Assembly (NCBI GenBank): GCA_036511595.1
Contig: DATCBY010000030.1
Span: 1-39,977 of the forward strand
Direction of reading: 5' to 3'
DNA: 39,977 bases
Origin: DASZQY01 sp036511595
Lineage (GTDB): Bacteria > Pseudomonadota > Alphaproteobacteria > Rhizobiales > Kaistiaceae
The position numbers and the translations under genes were made by a program. The notes beneath the pieces were generated by a model. That model did not search any database. It was given only the letters and a program-made list of their open reading frames with translations, and was not told the origin of the DNA. Below are positions 39,340 to 39,977 of this stretch, in pieces (position 1 is the stretch's first letter; each line of letters opens with the position of its first letter).

Positions 39340-39454
39340 TGTACGCGCGTTGTGCCTGCCACTATGAAACATTGGACTGCGTTGCTTAGCTGTTGGCGGA
39401 TTTTGCCCGTGTTTACTTTTCCTTAAGGTAAAGAAACGTGGTTAAGCGGCGTGG

Positions 39455-39469
39455 TTAAGCTGCGCTTAA
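39455..39469. promoter_or_regulatory. CtrA-type box upstream of the porin gene
   Basis: TTAA at 39455-39458 and TTAA at 39466-39469 are seven bases apart. A further TTAA lies at 39442-39445, nine bases before the first, and one more at 39423-39426. The full site ends 84 bp before the porin ATG. The motif and the place are right for CtrA, but binding is inferred. Confidence 0.5.
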
Positions 39470-39552
39470 TAATTATACTCCAGATTCCTTTCTATCACCC
39501 GCTGCCGGTCTGATCCGCGCGTACACGGGGCAACGAGGAAAGGACTTATCTT

Positions 39553-39977
39553 ATGGGCAGTTCAAAGACATCCGCGCTGATTGGGGGCGCACTCTTCCTT
39601 TTGCCGGGGGCGCATGCGCTCGCGGCCGACATTCCGAGCATCCCGCCGCCCGTGGCAATCGGGGGAGCGTGGTATCTCCGCGGTGACATCGGCATGACCA
39701 ACCAGAGCGTCGGCAGCCTGTTCAACGTGCTTGACGCGACGACGACGACGCTCACCACGGTCAGCAAGGTGTTCGATTCCTCGCCGCTTATCGGGTTCGG
39801 CATCGGCTACAAGTACAGCGACCACGTGCGCTTCGACGTGACCGGCGAGTATCGCTCCGGCGCGTCGTTCCACGGCCTACAGATTTACACGGCGCCGGCG
39901 CCAGCTGTCAGCCCCGGCACGGACGAATACACGGGCGTCAAGACCGAGTGGACGTTCCTCGCCAACGCCTACTGGGA
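39553..39977 (+). CDS. Outer-membrane beta-barrel protein (Omp25-like), cut by the window edge
   Basis: The first 141 codons of a gene that runs off the right end. The protein opens with a signal peptide (GGALFLLPGAHALA then ADIP), a Pro-rich start, and beta-strand alternation: AWYLRGDIGMTNQSVG, VFDSSPLIGFGIGYKYSDHV, RFDVTGEYRSGASFHGLQIY, KTEWTFLANAYW. These fit the small outer-membrane barrel proteins of Hyphomicrobiales (Omp25/Omp31 and RopB type). The ATG at 39553 has GAGGAAAGGA as ribosome-binding site. Family placement beyond beta-barrel is tentative because the C-terminal part is missing. Confidence 0.78.
   Translation, partial: MGSSKTSALIGGALFLLPGAHALAADIPSIPPPVAIGGAWYLRGDIGMTNQSVGSLFNVLDATTTTLTTVSKVFDSSPLIGFGIGYKYSDHVRFDVTGEYRSGASFHGLQIYTAPAPAVSPGTDEYTGVKTEWTFLANAYW

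Overview
The window is about 40 kb of GC-rich (roughly 65%), gene-dense bacterial chromosome. It looks like an alphaproteobacterium of the order Hyphomicrobiales (Rhizobiales) or a close relative. Signs of this are RcdA and TrcR (alphaproteobacterial cell-cycle proteins), DUF1192, DUF4164 and YdcH/DUF465 small proteins, the block zapA-6S RNA-5-FCL, the cluster tkt-gap-pgk-aldolase, a cysteine-free L31, an Omp25-like porin start, and three exact TTAA-N7-TTAA (CtrA-type) boxes in intergenic DNA. I see no insertion sequence, phage, integrase, CRISPR array, rRNA or tRNA. The base usage looks even, so this reads as core chromosome rather than an island.

Layout. 1-6.4 kb: minus-strand lipoprotein with TPRs, purK-purE, two divergent YdcH-like genes, an SRPBCC protein with its ArsR regulator, divergent nhaA, and a convergent TauE/SafE transporter. 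6.5-12.8 kb: an SDR dehydrogenase, trcR, a quinone oxidoreductase, a DUF1192 gene, a candidate small RNA with a CtrA box, rcdA, rpmE, and a MotB-like/MotA-like pair. 12.9-21.3 kb: a minus-strand run that reads tkt, gap, pgk, class I aldolase, a degenerate thiE-like gene, a Sel1-repeat protein and an inositol monophosphatase-family gene. 21.5-24.6 kb: DUF4164, zapA, 6S RNA, 5-formyl-THF cyclo-ligase, a YmdB-like phosphoesterase and an alpha/beta hydrolase. 24.6-29.4 kb: yebC, ruvC, ruvA, ruvB, interrupted by two minus-strand genes. 29.4-35.9 kb: a NUDIX gene and the full Tol-Pal set (ybgC, tolQ, tolR, tolA, tolB, pal, cpoB). 35.9-40 kb: tilS, ftsH and the start of an outer-membrane beta-barrel gene.

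How it fits together. Central carbon metabolism (tkt/gap/pgk/aldolase) and purine synthesis (purE/purK) supply precursors. Much of the rest concerns cell division, envelope constriction and cell-cycle control: ZapA, Tol-Pal, FtsH, TrcR, RcdA. CtrA-type boxes before the RcdA region, tolQ and the porin suggest that envelope remodelling is timed by the CtrA cell-cycle circuit; this link is inferred from motif matches only.

The least explained items are the non-flagellar MotA/MotB-like pair, the compact three-hairpin RNA candidate upstream of rcdA, the 39-bp concentric palindrome between arsR and nhaA, and the ThiE-like protein that lacks the usual phosphate-binding residues. No clear-cut new multi-gene defence or mobile system is visible.
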